Shown here piece after piece: positions 53,354 through 64,000 of a DNA stretch of 64,000 bases. Below the pieces are notes generated by a model that saw only the letters and a program-made list of their open reading frames with translations, was not told where the DNA came from and did not search any database. Position numbers and translations under genes: made by a program. Every line of letters starts with the position of its first letter. The first letter of the stretch is position 1. Source of the stretch: Cognatiluteimonas lumbrici (lineage in GTDB: Bacteria > Pseudomonadota > Gammaproteobacteria > Xanthomonadales > Xanthomonadaceae); NCBI RefSeq assembly GCF_006476065.1, contig NZ_ML636798.1, forward strand, positions 540,906-604,905, in the 5' to 3' direction.

Positions 53354-53380
53354 GGGACTCCGCGAACCGGGGGATGGGGA

Positions 53381-55567
53381 CTAACCGCTCTCGCTTTCGT
53401 CCCGGGTGCCCTTGCCACGGGCGCGCGCGTCCAGCGCCGCGCGTCCCTCGGCCATGCGCTCGCGCAGGGCCGTCGCGCAGCGGCGCCACTCGCGGCTGAG
53501 CTGCCACTGCGGCAGGTGCAGCACCTCGCTGCTGGCCTCCACCACCCGCACCAGGCCGAGGTTGCCGGCCACGCCCTTGAGCGCGTGCGCCTGGTCCCGG
53601 GCCGCGTCCCACTGCCCGCGCTGGCAGGCCAGGTCCATCGCCTGCAGGCAGGCCTCGGCATCGCGCAGGCACTGGACCACGAACTGCTGCTCGAAGCTGC
53701 TCCCCATGCCCATGGCCGCCAGGTCGTCCAGCACCCGTGCGTCGAGCACGGAGCCGGGCGCCTGCGGGAAGGCCTGGGTCGCGGCCGGCTGCGGCGCCGT
53801 AGTCGGGGCACCGCTCCCGGTGGCGATGCCGGCCACGGTGTCCAGCAAGGTCGCGGCAACCACCGGCTTGGCCAGGAAGGCCTTGGCCCCGGCCTGGTTG
53901 CAGCGGTGGATGGCTTCCGGGGTGACGTCCGCGCTGAGCACCACCACCGGGGTGCGCTGTCCGCTGCCGGCCTCCATCACCCGCAGTTGCTTGAGCAGGT
54001 CCAGGCCGCTCAGGCCGGGCATGTGCAGGTCGCAGATCACCAGGTCGTAGGCGCTGACCTCGAGCGCGTCGAGCACGCCCTCCCCGGTCTCGACGCTGAC
54101 CACCTTGTGCCCGGCCTTCTGCAGCAGCCGTTGCAGCACCATGCGGTTGGCCGCGTGGTCATCCGCCACCAGGACGGTGAGCGGGCGCACGCGCGCGCGA
54201 TGGCGCAGGAACGGATCCCCGAACGCGATCACGTTGGGTGCGCCGGCCGCGGCGGTGGCCGGCGCGGCCGCGGGCGCGGCGCCGTCCGCCCCGGCGTCCT
54301 CGGCTTCCACCGGCTCGACCGGCAGTTCCACCCAGAAGCGGCTGCCGGCGTTCTCGGAGCTTTCGAAGCCGATGCTGCCGCCCATGGCCTCGGTCAGGCC
54401 CTTGGCGATGGTGGTGCCCAGCCCGGTCCCGCCATGGCGCCGCGACAGGCTGGCGTCGGCCTGTTCGAACGCCTCGAACAGCTTGGCGCGGGCCGATGCC
54501 GGGATCCCGATGCCGGTGTCCACGATGGTGAAGCGCAGCCGCACGCGCCCGCGCGCGTCGGTGGCCACGCGGGCGACCTCCAGCCGCACGGAGCCCTGGT
54601 CGGTGAACTTGACCGCGTTGCCGGCGAGGTTGAGCAGCACCTGCTGCAGGTGGCCGACGTCGCCGCGGAGCCGGTCGGGCACGTCGGCCGCGACCGACAC
54701 GTCGTAGTCGATGCCCTTGGCGCGCACCGACGGCTGCAGGATCAGGCCGACGCCGCGCACCAGCTCGCCGAGCGAGAACTCGGCATGGTCCATGCGCAGC
54801 TTGCCGGCCTCGATCGCGGAGATGTCGAGCACGTCCTGCACCAGCGCCAGCAGCGAGCGCGCCGATGCCTGGATGGTCTCCAGGCACTCGCGCTGCTCGG
54901 CGTCGAGCCGGGTCGTCGCCAGCAGTTCGGACATGCCGACCAGGCCGTTGAGCGGGGTCCGGAACTCGTGGCTCATGTTGGCCAGGAAGCGGCTCTTGGC
55001 CTCGTTGGCGCGGCGCGCCTCCTCGGTGGCGCGGGTCAACGCGCGCAGCAGCCGCGACAGGTACATCGGCACCGCGACCAGGCCGACCAGCAGGCCCAGC
55101 CCGAGCGCCATGTTCTGCTGCCAGTAGGGGCTCGCCTGCAGCACCAGTCCGAAGCTGGCGCTGGCCATCGCCACCGCTCCGACCAGCCAGCGGTTGCCGA
55201 AGCGCAGGCCGTTGCCGACCGTGACCCACATGATGATCACGTACACCCAGGCCAGCGGCTCGCCGATCCGGATCATGGCCGCGGCCATCAGGCCGTAGTC
55301 CGAGACCATGCCGACGATGCGGCGCACGCGCGACACTCCCGGGCGCAGGAAGATCGCGGTGACCAGCGAGGTGCCGACCAGGAAGCCCGCCGCCACCATC
55401 AGCAGCACGTCGTGGTACGCCTCCTCCATGCCGCGCGGGCCGTGCAGCAGCATGTAGGCGAGCACCACGGCCAGCACCGCCAGCCGCACCAGCGCCTGCC
55501 CATGCTCGCTGTCGGGCCGCCCGGAGAAGCGCTGCCGCACCAGTGCGACGAGCTCGGTTGCCTTCAC
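53381..55567 (-). CDS. rpfC: DSF sensor hybrid histidine kinase RpfC
   Basis: 728 residues: N-terminal sensor with about five membrane spans and a short periplasmic start ([12 protein letters not shown], nearly the Xanthomonas DSF-binding region), HisKA with phospho-His200 ([10 protein letters not shown]), HATPase, receiver with Asp513 (VICDLHMPG), and HPt with His661 ([10 protein letters not shown]). X. campestris has His198 and Asp512, so the full relay is preserved. Start is GTG at 55567, overlapping rpfG by 4 bases. RpfC also restrains RpfF by direct binding through its receiver in Xanthomonas. Confidence 0.95.
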   Translation of the reverse strand: MKATELVALVRQRFSGRPDSEHGQALVRLAVLAVVLAYMLLHGPRGMEEAYHDVLLMVAAGFLVGTSLVTAIFLRPGVSRVRRIVGMVSDYGLMAAAMIRIGEPLAWVYVIIMWVTVGNGLRFGNRWLVGAVAMASASFGLVLQASPYWQQNMALGLGLLVGLVAVPMYLSRLLRALTRATEEARRANEAKSRFLANMSHEFRTPLNGLVGMSELLATTRLDAEQRECLETIQASARSLLALVQDVLDISAIEAGKLRMDHAEFSLGELVRGVGLILQPSVRAKGIDYDVSVAADVPDRLRGDVGHLQQVLLNLAGNAVKFTDQGSVRLEVARVATDARGRVRLRFTIVDTGIGIPASARAKLFEAFEQADASLSRRHGGTGLGTTIAKGLTEAMGGSIGFESSENAGSRFWVELPVEPVEAEDAGADGAAPAAAPATAAAGAPNVIAFGDPFLRHRARVRPLTVLVADDHAANRMVLQRLLQKAGHKVVSVETGEGVLDALEVSAYDLVICDLHMPGLSGLDLLKQLRVMEAGSGQRTPVVVLSADVTPEAIHRCNQAGAKAFLAKPVVAATLLDTVAGIATGSGAPTTAPQPAATQAFPQAPGSVLDARVLDDLAAMGMGSSFEQQFVVQCLRDAEACLQAMDLACQRGQWDAARDQAHALKGVAGNLGLVRVVEASSEVLHLPQWQLSREWRRCATALRERMAEGRAALDARARGKGTRDESESG

Positions 55568-56625
55568 GCGTCCAGTCCCGGCTTGGTCCGGACCGAAGAA
55601 TAACGCCGGCAGATCTCCTCGAGGCGTGGACGGTTGCGCGCCAGCGCGTCGACGCAGCGCGGGTCGAACAGCTTGCCGCTCTGCCCCTGCAGCCATTCCA
55701 GGGCCTCGTCCAGGCTCCAGGGCGCCTTGTACGGCCGGCTGGAGAGCAGCGCGTCGAGCACGTCGGCCACTGCCACGATGCGCGCCTCGAGCGGAATCTC
55801 ATCGCCCTTGAGACCATCGGGGTAGCCGCTGCCGTCGTAGCGCTCGTGGTGGCGCAGCGCGATGGTCGCGCCCATCTGCACGAACCGGTTCTGGCTGCCG
55901 CTGAGCAGTTCGTGGCCGATGCGCGGATGCCGGCGCATCACCGCGACCTCGTCCTCGTCGAGCGGGCCCGGCTTCATCAGCACGGCGTCGGGGATGGCGA
56001 TCTTGCCGATGTCGTGCAGCGGCGCCGCCAGCTCGATCATCCGCACCTCGTCCTCGAACATGCCGAGTTCCTCGGCGATCAGGCCGGCGAAGTGGGCCAT
56101 GCGCTCGAGGAAGGCGCTGGTGCCCGCATCGCGGTACTCGATGGCGCGCGCCAGCCGCGACAGCGTCTCGCGCTCGCGCTCCTCGACCTCGTGCATGCTC
56201 GACAGCAGCCGCTGCTCCAGCGACAGCGCGCGCTGCTTCACCGATTCGGACTGCTGGCGCAGCTGCAGCAGGTTGCGGCAGCGGGCGCGCAGCTCGCGCG
56301 GGCGGATCGGCTTGACCAGGAAGTCGATGACCCCGGCGTCCAGCGCCGCCTGGCGCACCGGTTCGTCGCCGACCACCGTGACCAGCACGATCGGCACGTC
56401 GCGGTGGATCAGCGGCTTGCGGAAGCGGCGCGCGAACTCGAGCCCGTCCATGCCGGGCATGCGGTAGTCGAGCAGCAGCAGGTCCGGGCGGTTGTCCTCG
56501 CACCAGTCCAGCGCCGCCTGTGCCGCCTCGAAGTCGTGCACCTGCAGCTCCGGACCGATGTCCTCGAGGATGTGGCGCAGCATCGCGCGCGCGGATGTCT
56601 GGTCATCGACGATGACGATGTTCAA
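55564..56625 (-). CDS. rpfG: Response regulator RpfG with HD-GYP cyclic di-GMP phosphodiesterase
   Basis: 353 residues: receiver with phospho-Asp53 (LLLDYRMPG) and HD-GYP domain with His204-Asp205 ([11 protein letters not shown]), HHE (259-261) and GYP (267-269). RpfC phosphorylates it and it degrades cyclic di-GMP, raising virulence-type and dispersal gene expression. No rpfH is present between it and rpfC. The 144 bases between its start and the lysS stop contain an 8-base-pair GC hairpin (56714-56739), perhaps ending lysS transcription. Confidence 0.96.
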   Translation of the reverse strand: MNIVIVDDQTSARAMLRHILEDIGPELQVHDFEAAQAALDWCEDNRPDLLLLDYRMPGMDGLEFARRFRKPLIHRDVPIVLVTVVGDEPVRQAALDAGVIDFLVKPIRPRELRARCRNLLQLRQQSESVKQRALSLEQRLLSSMHEVEERERETLSRLARAIEYRDAGTSAFLERMAHFAGLIAEELGMFEDEVRMIELAAPLHDIGKIAIPDAVLMKPGPLDEDEVAVMRRHPRIGHELLSGSQNRFVQMGATIALRHHERYDGSGYPDGLKGDEIPLEARIVAVADVLDALLSSRPYKAPWSLDEALEWLQGQSGKLFDPRCVDALARNRPRLEEICRRYSSVRTKPGLDA

Positions 56626-56769
56626 GGTCGGCCCCCTGTCCCCGTGGCGGTCGCCCCGCCATCCCTGCGCGGCCCGGCCGCCATGGTCGCTGCTGCCCCG
56701 GCGAGGGGCAAGCCCCCCGCCTTGCCGCGCCGGCGGGGGTTCAGCCAGCCCGTTCCCGGCAGGCCTGCC

Positions 56770-58269
<1,500 letters not shown>

Positions 58270-58284
58270 GTCTGGTCCCCGATC

Positions 58285-58310
58285 GTGGGAGCGGCGCAAG
58301 CCGCGATCAC
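58285..58310 (+). repeat. REP-like repeat, copy C
   Basis: GTGGGAGCGGCGCAAGCCGC followed by GATCAC; GCGGC and GCCGC form the stem. It occupies the gap between prfB and lysS, and its edge contains the prfB stop codon (58309-58307). Confidence 0.7.
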
Positions 58311-59429
58311 GCATCCACCCGCTTCGCGCCCGCTTCCAGCCCGGCCTTCAGGCTGGCCTCGATGAACTCGTCGAGGTCGCCGTCGAGCACGTTCTGCGTG
58401 TCGGAGCGCTCGACCCCGGTGCGCAGGTCCTTGATCCGCGACTGGTCGAGCACGTAGTTGCGGATCTGGCTGCCCCAGCCGATGTCGGACTTGGTGGCCT
58501 CCAACGCGTTCTTCTCGGCGTTGCGCTTCTGTACTTCCAGCTCGTACAGCTTGGCCGCAAGCATCTTCATCGCGCGGTCGCGGTTGGCGTGCTGGCTGCG
58601 CTCGGTCTGGCAGGCGACGACCACGCCGGTCGGCACGTGGGTGATGCGCACCGCCGACTCGGTCTTGTTGACGTGCTGGCCGCCGGCGCCGGACGAGCGG
58701 TAGACGTCGGTCTTGAGGTCGGCCGGGTTGATGTCGATCTCGATGCTGTCGTCCACCTCCGGCGACACGAACACCGAGGTGAAGCTGGTGTGCCGGCGGT
58801 TGTCCGAGTCGAACGGCGACTTGCGCACCAGCCGGTGCACCCCGATCTCGGTCTTGAGCCAGCCGTAGGCGTAATCGCCGTCCACGCGGAAGGTCGCCGA
58901 CTTGATCCCGGCGACGTCGCCGCCGCTGACTTCCAGCAGCTCGGTCTTCCAGCCGCGGGACTCGGCCCAGCGCAGGTACATGCGCAGCAGCATCTCGGCC
59001 CAGTCCTGGGCCTCGGTGCCGCCGGCGCCGGCCTGGATGTCCACGAACGCGGGGCGCGCGTCCATCTCGCCGGAGAACATGCGATGGAACTCGAGCTGGT
59101 CCACGCCGCGCGCGTAGCGCTCGACGTCGGCGGCGACCGCGTCGGCGGTCTCCTGGTCGTCCTCGGCCTCGGCCAGGTCGAGCAGTTCGGCGGCCCCCGC
59201 CAGACCCTCGGTCAGTTCGCGGATGCCGGTGACGGTCTTGTCCAGGGTCGAGCGCTCGCGGCCCAGCGCCTGCGCGCGTTCGGCGTCGTTCCAGATGTCC
59301 GGGTTCTCGAGTTCCCGGTTGACTTCCTCGAGGCGCTCTACGCGTGCCTCGTAGTCAAAGATACCCCCTGAGCGCATCCAGCCGTTCCCGGAGGTCGGCG
59401 ATGCGCTGGCGCACGGGATTCAGTTCCAT
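58307..59429 (-). CDS. prfB: Peptide chain release factor 2, programmed +1 frameshift
   Basis: Terminates translation at UGA and UAA. The gene is in two frames: codons 1-24 (59429-59358) end at an in-frame TGA (59357-59355), then reading shifts by +1 and continues from GAC to 58307, giving 373 residues. The GGQ motif ([10 protein letters not shown]) and the SPF stop-codon recognition motif ([10 protein letters not shown]) are present. RF2 shortage favours the shift, so the protein controls its own level. It is followed by lysS. Confidence 0.96.
59355..59369 (-). promoter_or_regulatory. RF2 autoregulatory frameshift signal
   Basis: AGGGGG TAT CTT TGA followed by C: an internal Shine-Dalgarno, the slippery CTT and the UGA-C stop context, identical to the E. 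coli prfB site. Confidence 0.95.
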
Positions 59430-59466
59430 AGGTGTGCGGTAATGCGTTGAAAGGCCCGCGATTCTA

Positions 59467-61179
59467 TCAGGCGGGGGTGGTGGCCGGCGCGCCTTCGCGG
59501 TGGACGACCACGAGCTGGAAGGCGTCGCCGCCGCGGTAGCCGTCGGGCTCCAGGCGGAAGGCGATGCGCACGCGGCCCTGCGCCGGTTCGCCGGCGCCGC
59601 CGAAGTGGATCGCGTCGAGGCGGCGGCCGTGCGCGGACAACTCCAGCTTGAGATGGCGTTCGCCGACCACGCGCGTGCGCACGACCTCGAACTCGCCGTC
59701 GAACAGCGGCTCCGGATAGCCCTGCCCCCACGGCCCGCCGTCGCGCAACAGGCACGCGTGGTGGGCATCGAACTCGTGCGGCTGCAGTTCGCCGTCGCTC
59801 AGGATCTCCGGCGCGAACAGCGCCGGATCCACCAGGCGCGCGGCCTCGCGCGCCAGCGCCTCGCGGAACGCCGGCAGGTCCTCGCGCGCGAGCGTCAGCC
59901 CCGCGGCCATGGCGTGGCCGCCGAAGCGCGCGACCAGGCCGGGGTTGGCCGCGTCCACCGCGGCCAGCAGGTCGCGCACGTGCACGCCGGCGACCGAGCG
60001 CGCCGAGCCGCGCAGCATCGCGGCGCCGGGCTCGGCCGGGGCGAACGCGAGTGCCGGGCGGTGCACGCGCTCCTTGATCCGCGAGGCGACCAGGCCGACC
60101 ACGCCCGGATGCCAGTCGTCGTCGAACAGGCAGGGCACCATCGGCAGCTCGCCGGCGAGGTCGAGCCGCGCCAGCGCCCGCTCGGCCTGGTCGACCATCT
60201 GCTGCTGCAGGCCGCGGCGCTCGACGTTGATCGCATGCAGCGCCGAGGCCAGCGTGCGCGCGTGCCGGGGGTCGTCGCTGAGCAGGCACTCGATGCCGAC
60301 GGCCATGTCCTCGAGGCGACCGGCGGCGTTGATGCGCGGCGCGATCGCGAATCCGATGTCGGAGGCAGTGAGCGTGCGCTCGTCGCGGCCGGCGACCTCG
60401 ACAAGGGCACGCAGGCCGGCGCAGGCCTGGCCGGCGCGCAGCCGCCGCAGTCCAGCGGCGACCAGCGCGCGGTTGTTGGCATCCAGCGGCACCAGGTCGG
60501 CGACCGTGCCGACCGCCACCAGGTCCAGGAGCGACGACAGGTCGGCGGCGCCGCGCGGATCGCCGGCCCGCCGGAACCACGCGCGCAGCGCGAGCAGCAG
60601 GTAGAACACCACCCCGACCCCGGCCAGCGCCTTGCTCGGGAAGCCGTCGCCGGGCAGGTTCGGGTTCACGATCGCGTCGGCGGGCGGCAACGTGGCGCCG
60701 GGAAGGTGGTGGTCGGTGACCAGCACCTGCCAGCCGCGTGCCCTGGCGGCGGCGATGCCGGCATGGCAGGCGATGCCGTGGTCCACCGTGAGCAGCAGCG
60801 ACGGCTGCAGCGACGCGAGTTCGTCGACCAGCGCCGGCGACAGGCCGTAGCCGTGCACGGCGCGGTTGGGCACCGCATGCAGCACGTTGCCGGCGCCGAG
60901 CAGGCGCAGGCCGCGCACGGCCACCGCGCAGGCGGTGGCGCCGTCGCAGTCGAAGTCGCCGACGACCAGGATGCGGCGGCCCTGCTCCATGGCGGACGCC
61001 AGCAGCGCCACCGCGTCCGCGAGTCCGGACAGCGCGTCGGGCGCGTGCAGCTGCGCGAGCCGCGGATGCGCGTCCGCGAGGCAGGTCGCGCCGCGGGCCG
61101 CGTGCAGGCGCCGCAACAGCGGCGGCAGGTCGCCCCAGTCGCCGCCATCGCAGGCGACCGCTTCCCGCCGCCTGATCAC
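59467..61179 (-). CDS. recJ: Single-stranded-DNA-specific exonuclease RecJ
   Basis: 5'-3' exonuclease in recombination and mismatch repair. 570 residues with the DHH phosphoesterase motifs (VGDFDCDGATA, VDHG, TDHHLPG) and the DHHA1 motif near the end of the core (RFGGHAMAAG). The frame is open far upstream, but the GTG at 61179 overlaps the rpfE stop by 4 bases and gives the family start IRRREAV. In Xanthomonas recJ also sits in the rpf region. Confidence 0.93.
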   Translation of the reverse strand: MIRRREAVACDGGDWGDLPPLLRRLHAARGATCLADAHPRLAQLHAPDALSGLADAVALLASAMEQGRRILVVGDFDCDGATACAVAVRGLRLLGAGNVLHAVPNRAVHGYGLSPALVDELASLQPSLLLTVDHGIACHAGIAAARARGWQVLVTDHHLPGATLPPADAIVNPNLPGDGFPSKALAGVGVVFYLLLALRAWFRRAGDPRGAADLSSLLDLVAVGTVADLVPLDANNRALVAAGLRRLRAGQACAGLRALVEVAGRDERTLTASDIGFAIAPRINAAGRLEDMAVGIECLLSDDPRHARTLASALHAINVERRGLQQQMVDQAERALARLDLAGELPMVPCLFDDDWHPGVVGLVASRIKERVHRPALAFAPAEPGAAMLRGSARSVAGVHVRDLLAAVDAANPGLVARFGGHAMAAGLTLAREDLPAFREALAREAARLVDPALFAPEILSDGELQPHEFDAHHACLLRDGGPWGQGYPEPLFDGEFEVVRTRVVGERHLKLELSAHGRRLDAIHFGGAGEPAQGRVRIAFRLEPDGYRGGDAFQLVVVHREGAPATTPA

Positions 61180-62168
61180 CGCGCCGCTGGTTCCCGTGGG
61201 AGCGGCGGAAGCCGCCCAAAATCCGAAGCCGGCGCACGCCAGACCCGCCAACGATGCTTGCGAAGCAACAAGCACCCCGCCCCATCCTGGAAATCCAGTC
61301 GCAATTCGCGCAATGCCCCGCCGCGCAGGGCCTCGGCCGCTGGCGCCAGCCATCGCGCATGCAGGGCATCGGTGTCGCGCGCGTCGCGCAGGTCCACGAG
61401 CACGTCCTCCTCCGGCGGCTCGAAGCCGTTGCCGCGTGGCTCCTGTCGCAGCCCGGCGCGCAGTGCCAGCGCCCGCAACAGCGCGTCGCCACCGCGCACT
61501 CGCGCCACGGACGCGGCGACCCGGTCCGGGAGCACGCCCCCGCCCCAGAACCACAGCGAGTTCACCGGCGGCTGGCCGGCTGCCACCCGCCGCTCGTTCC
61601 ACGGATGGGTGTGCAGGACCACCTGCGCTTCGCTGATCAGCGTGCGCCAGCGTCGCACCGCCGCGTCGCGGGCGGGATCGGTGCCGACCAGGGTGTCGAA
61701 CAGGTCGCTGCCGAGCGCCTCCTCCGGATCCGGAAACGACGGCAGCGCGGTGCCTTCCGGCAGGCGCAGGTACCAGCGCGAGGGATCCGGCGCGTCGATC
61801 GGGAAGCCGGCATCGCCGAACAGCATGCGCAGCGCGGGCAGCAGGGCTTCGGCATCCTCGCGCGCGAGCCGCAGGCCCTCGCCCACCGCGAACAGGCGCG
61901 CACCATTGATGTCCGGACGCACCCAGGCCGGGTCGGCGCGCAGCCAGCGGCCGCCGGCATCGCCGGGCGCGTCCACGCCACGGGTCAGCGCCGCCGCGGG
62001 CCAGCCGCGCGGCAGCAGTTCGAAGTGCCGTTGCAACTGCGCGCGTTCGCCGGGCTCGCCGGGCGGCAGCGCGTCGGCGCGCCCGATCGCGCGCGCGAGC
62101 GACGGCGACAGCGACGCGCCCGCGACGCGGCGGCGCGCGGGCAGCAGCAGGATGGCGGCGGGAGCCAT
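61176..62168 (-). CDS. rpfE: RpfE family protein
   Basis: 330 residues, cytosolic, function unresolved; named in Xanthomonas for its effect on extracellular enzyme and polysaccharide production. The hallmark segments WYLRLP, HTHPWNERR and NSLWFWGGG are present. The last 14 or so residues (GRLPPLPREPAAR) are encoded by a REP-like repeat and the bases after it, so the tail is probably not ancestral. It lies between greA and recJ, as in Xanthomonas, and overlaps recJ by 4 bases. Confidence 0.85.
   Translation of the reverse strand: MAPAAILLLPARRRVAGASLSPSLARAIGRADALPPGEPGERAQLQRHFELLPRGWPAAALTRGVDAPGDAGGRWLRADPAWVRPDINGARLFAVGEGLRLAREDAEALLPALRMLFGDAGFPIDAPDPSRWYLRLPEGTALPSFPDPEEALGSDLFDTLVGTDPARDAAVRRWRTLISEAQVVLHTHPWNERRVAAGQPPVNSLWFWGGGVLPDRVAASVARVRGGDALLRALALRAGLRQEPRGNGFEPPEEDVLVDLRDARDTDALHARWLAPAAEALRGGALRELRLDFQDGAGCLLLRKHRWRVWRAPASDFGRLPPLPREPAAR
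61196..61217 (+). repeat. REP-like repeat, copy D, inside the 3' end of rpfE
   Basis: GTGGGAGCGGCGGAAGCCGC: the stem is GCGGC with GCCGC. It lies within the rpfE frame, on the other strand, 16 bases before the recJ start codon. Confidence 0.65.
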
Positions 62169-62181
62169 CGCGGGCCGGCGC

Positions 62182-62658
62182 TCAGCCTACGTAGCTGACC
62201 GAGACGATCTCGTACTCGCGCTGCCCGGCAGGCGCGTCGATGGTGACTTCGTCGCCCTCGTGCTTGCCGATCAGCGCGCGCGCCACCGGCGACGAGATCG
62301 CGATCATGCCGAGCTTGATGTCGGCCTCGAGGTCGCCGACGATCTGGTAGGTCTTCTCTTCGCCGGTCTCGGCGTCGGCGAGCACGACGGTGGCGCCGAA
62401 CACGACCTTGTCGCCGGCGTCGAGCCTTGAGACGTCGATGACCTGCGCGTTCGAGAGCTCGCCCTCGAGCTGCTTGATGCGGCCCTCGATGAAGCCCTGC
62501 TGCTCGCGCGCGGCGTGGTACTCGGCGTTCTCCTTGAGGTCGCCGTGGGCGCGCGCCTCGGCGATCGCCTGGATCACCGCCGGCCGCTTGTTCGACTTGA
62601 GGTCGTCGAGTTCGGCGCGCAGGCGCTGCGCGCCCTTGGTGGTCAATGGTGCTTGCAT
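62182..62658 (-). CDS. greA: Transcription elongation factor GreA
   Basis: Rescues backtracked RNA polymerase by stimulating transcript cleavage. 158 residues: N-terminal coiled coil with the acidic tip ([17 protein letters not shown]) and the C-terminal globular domain ending in YEIVSVSY. It lies between carB and rpfE with gaps of 17 and 13 bases; carB-greA is a conserved pair. Confidence 0.96.
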   Translation of the reverse strand: MQAPLTTKGAQRLRAELDDLKSNKRPAVIQAIAEARAHGDLKENAEYHAAREQQGFIEGRIKQLEGELSNAQVIDVSRLDAGDKVVFGATVVLADAETGEEKTYQIVGDLEADIKLGMIAISSPVARALIGKHEGDEVTIDAPAGQREYEIVSVSYVG

Positions 62659-62675
62659 GTCGTTCCTGTGGGGTT

Positions 62676-64000
62676 TCAGCCGCCGGCTCCGGCGTGCCCT
62701 GCTCCGGCGTGCCCTGTTCCAGCGTGGAGTTCCTGCAGCGACCATACCGGCCCGCTGTCGCGGAAGTCCAGAGAGTGCAGCAGCGCCTTGGCGCCGGCGA
62801 CGGTGGTCGAGTACGTGACCCGCGCCTGGAGCGCCTCGCGGCGGATCGAGAATGAATCGGCGATGGCTTGCCGTCCCTCCGTCGTGTTGACGATGTAGGC
62901 GATCTCGCCGTTCTTGATTAGGTCCACGATGTGCGGCCGGCCCTCGATCACCTTGTTCACCACCTCGCACGCCAGCCCGTTGGCCTGCAGGAAGGCGGCG
63001 GTGCCGCGGGTGGCGACCAGGGTGTTGCCGCGGGCGATCAGGTCGCGGGCGACCGGCAGCACGCGCTGCTTGTCCGGGTCGCGCACCGAGACGAAGACCT
63101 TGCCGGCCGAGGGCGCGCGGATGCTGGCGGCTTCCTCCGCGCGCGCAAAGGCGGCCCCGAAGCTGCGGCCCACGCCCATCACCTCGCCGGTGGAGCGCAT
63201 CTCGGGCCCGAGGATCGGGTCCACGCCCTGGAACTTGGCGAACGGGAAGATCGCTTCCTTGACCGAAAAGTAGTCGGGCACGACCTCCGCGGTGGCGCCC
63301 TGCTCGGCCAAGGTGCGCCCGGCCATGCAGCGCGCGGCGATCGCCGCCAGCGGCACGCCGGTGGCCTTGGACACGAACGGCACCGTGCGCGAGGCGCGCG
63401 GGTTGACCTCGAGCAGGTAGATGGTGGCCTCCCCGTCGCCGTCGTGCTGGACGGCGAACTGCGTGTTCATCAGCCCGACCACGTCCAGCGCGCGCGCCAG
63501 CGCCACCACCTGCTCGCGCAGCCGGTCCTGGACCGCGCGCGGCAGCGAGTATGGCGGCAGCGAGCACGACGAGTCGCCGGAGTGCACGCCGGCCTCCTCG
63601 ATGTGCTCCATCACCCCGCCGATCAGCACCTGGCCAGTGCGGTCGGCGATCACGTCCACGTCCACCTCGACCGCGTTGTCGAGGAAGCGGTCCAGCAGCA
63701 CCGGCGACTTGTCGGAGACCTTGACCGCGTCGCGGATGTAGCGCGACAGCTCGACATCGGAGTGCACCACCTCCATCGCGCGCCCGCCGAGCACGTAGCT
63801 CGGACGCACCACCAGCGGGTAGCCGACCTCGCGCGCCAGGGCCAGCGCCTCGTCGGCGTTGCGCGCGATCCGGTTCGGCGGCTGCAGCAGGCCGAGGTCG
63901 TCCACCAGCTTCTGGAAGCGCTCGCGGTCCTCGGCCAGGTCGATCGAGTCGGGCGAGGTGCCGATCACCGGCACGCCGTTGGCCTCCAGCGCCTGCGCCA
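62676..64000 (-). CDS. carB: Carbamoyl-phosphate synthase large subunit, 5' partial
   Basis: Only the C-terminal part (about 440 residues) is inside the window: the end of the first allosteric/carbamate half and the second ATP-grasp domain ([30 protein letters not shown]), then the MGS-like regulatory domain ([24 protein letters not shown]). The enzyme makes carbamoyl phosphate for arginine and pyrimidines. The tail after LQELH is a Gly-Ala-His repeat encoded by a 15-base tandem repeat. The gene continues beyond position 64000. Confidence 0.95.
   Translation of the reverse strand, partial: AQALEANGVPVIGTSPDSIDLAEDRERFQKLVDDLGLLQPPNRIARNADEALALAREVGYPLVVRPSYVLGGRAMEVVHSDVELSRYIRDAVKVSDKSPVLLDRFLDNAVEVDVDVIADRTGQVLIGGVMEHIEEAGVHSGDSSCSLPPYSLPRAVQDRLREQVVALARALDVVGLMNTQFAVQHDGDGEATIYLLEVNPRASRTVPFVSKATGVPLAAIAARCMAGRTLAEQGATAEVVPDYFSVKEAIFPFAKFQGVDPILGPEMRSTGEVMGVGRSFGAAFARAEEAASIRAPSAGKVFVSVRDPDKQRVLPVARDLIARGNTLVATRGTAAFLQANGLACEVVNKVIEGRPHIVDLIKNGEIAYIVNTTEGRQAIADSFSIRREALQARVTYSTTVAGAKALLHSLDFRDSGPVWSLQELHAGTGHAGAGHAGAGG
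62686..62726. repeat. 15-base tandem repeat encoding the CarB tail
   Basis: GCTCCGGCGTGCCCT is repeated perfectly at 62686-62700 and 62701-62715, with a third partial, degenerate copy to 62726. On the minus strand it encodes the units [10 protein letters not shown] and AGAGG at the end of CarB. Confidence 0.75.

Noticed and set aside
53354..53380. rpfH-like or small gene between rpfF, rpfC and rpfG
   Set aside because: Only 27 bases separate rpfF from rpfC, and rpfC overlaps rpfG, so there is no room.

Overview
The window is 64 kb of very GC-rich (roughly 70%), densely packed chromosome from a gammaproteobacterium of the Xanthomonadaceae/Lysobacteraceae. The best evidence for this lineage is a nearly complete rpf (diffusible signal factor, DSF) locus from 47.3 to 62.2 kb in the order known from Xanthomonas: rpfA(acnA)-rpfB-rpfF facing rpfC-rpfG, then lysS-prfB-recJ-rpfE-greA-carB. 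A MoeB with an N-terminal rhodanese domain next to der, and several REP-like repeats (core GT[A/G]GGAGCGGCG), fit the same group. The genus cannot be fixed from this window.

Layout. 0-2.8 kb: a WbpM/CapD-type nucleotide-sugar dehydratase (5' cut by the window edge) and galU, both for surface polysaccharide. 2.8-7.0 kb, minus strand: a beta-oxidation operon led by a PsrA-like TetR repressor with a perfect CAAAC-N4-GTTTG operator just upstream. 7.1-14.9 kb: ndk-rlmN-pilF-rodZ-yfgM-bamB-der-moeB, a conserved housekeeping run. 14.9-24.1 kb: folD, guaB-guaA-tadA, orn, a long inverted-repeat element, then ppsA divergent from its regulator ppsR, and a DUF1249 gene. 24.1-24.3 kb: tRNA-Glu(UUC) and tRNA-Ala(GGC). 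24.4-27.0 kb: a small accessory stretch with a cupin protein, an orphan small protein behind an AT-rich palindrome, a universal stress protein overlapping an L,D-transpeptidase, and a 47-residue exported peptide. 27.0-32.6 kb, minus strand: a five-gene, fully overlapping caa3-type cytochrome oxidase operon with fused subunits I and III and a triheme cytochrome c. 32.6-39.0 kb, minus strand: rarA, an unknown exported protein, lolA, ftsK and ald. 39.1-42.3 kb: trxB, a FemAB/GNAT-like gene, aat and infA, ending in a strong bidirectional terminator. 42.3-47.2 kb: clpA-clpS divergent from nudJ-mnmA-hflD across only 25 bp. 47.3-64 kb: the rpf locus through greA to carB, which is cut by the window end.

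How the parts connect. Fatty-acid metabolism recurs: the PsrA-like beta-oxidation operon, the acyl-CoA ligase RpfB, and RpfF, which makes the fatty-acid signal DSF; RpfC and RpfG sense it and degrade cyclic di-GMP. Energy and central carbon are represented by aconitase, PEP synthase with its regulator, alanine dehydrogenase and the caa3 oxidase. Most other genes are translation, tRNA modification, envelope assembly and nucleotide synthesis. There is no CRISPR array, complete insertion sequence or intact prophage, and no gene-free stretch longer than about 180 bp. The most interesting non-coding signals are REP elements placed at stop codons, the inverted-repeat element after orn, the probably leaderless clpS/nudJ promoter region, a terminator-like hairpin in the ndk leader, and an AT-rich rare-codon patch at the 3' end of guaA, a gene end known in other bacteria as an integration site.
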